DNA of 60,000 nucleotides from Phoronis australis. Taxonomy: Eukaryota; Phoronida; Phoronidae. Numbering within the stretch: position 1 is the first letter of the stretch; every line of letters begins with the position of its first letter. Position numbers and translations under genes: made by a program. Positions 59,230 to 60,000 of this stretch are shown here, piece after piece. The stretch is taken from positions 220,474-280,473 of the forward strand of contig NMRA01000116.1 in assembly GCA_002633005.1 (NCBI GenBank). The letters run 5' to 3'. A model generated the notes under the pieces. It worked only from the letters and a program-made list of their open reading frames with translations, was not told the origin of the DNA and ran no database searches.

Positions 59230-60000
59230 CTGGAAATTTTAAACACAAACTTTCCAATACACTTTATCGGCTAAACTTGACCAGGCTTGGTCAAATTTAA
59301 TAGTACGTCATATTATTTATTGTTTTTATCCAAGCTTAATTTCCTGCTCTTTTACTGCTGGGTTAGCTGGTAAAAGACTATGTAACACCGCTGCTTGTAT
59401 TTGGGGATAAGTGAAATTCTCCACAGAGATGAGACTTTAACTTGAATCCGTAGATGAAAGTGACAATACCTGAGAATACTCATAGTATGGCTCAAGCTAA
59501 AACAACTACTAACAGCTCTACTGACACAACACGATGAGTACAGGGCATTTCCAATAAAGCGTCCATCACCAGACAGTGCACACAGGTGCATTTTGGGAAC
59601 AAAAACCAATTGGTGACGCGTAGAATGCAGTTCTCTAAAAATGTTCATCATTACCTTTTTCTTCATCATGTGGTCCTTAAAAGTGCCATTTTGCGCATCA
59701 GTTGGCAATTTTAGGTTTACAAATAATGCTCAGTTTGTTTAATGGCACTGAATAAAAATTGAATCATACTGATATTTCTAACTCCTGGGCATATTTTCAG
59801 CATTTTAAAGTCACCAGACAAGATCAAATGCACATTGTTGATACCATTTTGAAAGATGGTGACTACCACTTCTGAAGCTATTTGAAAGCAATAGTTCATC
59901 TCTCCTAGATGCAGGTACTAAGTTCGTAAGACTGTAGCCCAATGGGGTCATGGTCTTAGTGACAATGAAAAGTCATCTAGTTTCCAGTTACACCTGATTA
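59230..60000. other. Probably a URI1 intron; no exon identified
   Basis: The minus strand shows frames of 60-118 codons without recognisable domains. A possible short exon ending at 59654 (donor GTAATG after KDHMMKKK) is too weak to accept. Confidence 0.4.

Noticed and set aside
59352-59708. 118-codon minus-strand frame as an upstream URI1 exon
   Set aside because: No similarity to the URI1 prefoldin or acidic regions, and no acceptor/donor pair giving the phase needed at 59229.

Overview
This is a eukaryotic window, almost certainly from an invertebrate animal. Its genes have short exons with GT...AG splice sites and large introns. Mobile-element debris is dense and there are no operons. 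Gene content and heterozygosity suggest an invertebrate deuterostome (cephalochordate- or hemichordate-like), but that assignment is inference. Three of the six single-N gaps sit between near-identical copies of the same sequence. This looks like two haplotypes laid end to end in an assembly of a very polymorphic genome.

Layout. Bases 1-9150 hold no recognisable gene. They contain tandem repeats, tiny foldback elements, short inverted-repeat transposons and two haplotype duplications. Bases 9151-9873 (minus) carry two exons of an unidentified protein. A non-LTR retrotransposon tail lies at 13545-14165 (minus). Bases 15381-18309 (minus) carry three exons matching the middle of an MFSD10/TETRAN-type transporter, with both ends missing. 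Bases 20665-24625 (minus) hold a complete two-exon C19orf12 homologue, whose intron contains a higher-order tandem array. Bases 27514-29847 (plus) hold a compact TP53INP homologue with an LC3-interacting motif. Bases 34623-40451 (minus) hold a complete six-exon BtpA-family gene. Bases 41533-51686 (plus) hold a complete eleven-exon cyclin E gene. Bases 54113-55799 are a TTAA-flanked DNA transposon. Bases 56413-59229 (minus) hold the three last coding exons of URI1, whose 5' part lies beyond the right edge.

C19orf12, cyclin E and URI1 are also neighbours in the same order on human 19q12. The window therefore preserves an old bilaterian gene block, here with TP53INP and BtpA-family genes between C19orf12 and cyclin E. 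The cyclin E and BtpA start codons are head to head about 1.1 kb apart, and that gap holds two E2F-like sites.

The most unusual object is the 1,687-bp transposon. It has 158-bp near-identical terminal inverted repeats and TTAA target duplications. It carries a rightward gene with a THAP domain and a Kolobok-like zinc ribbon. A converging leftward gene has the cysteine-rich signature of the P2X7-receptor C-terminal (ballast) domain. The copy appears internally deleted, so both proteins stop short where they meet.
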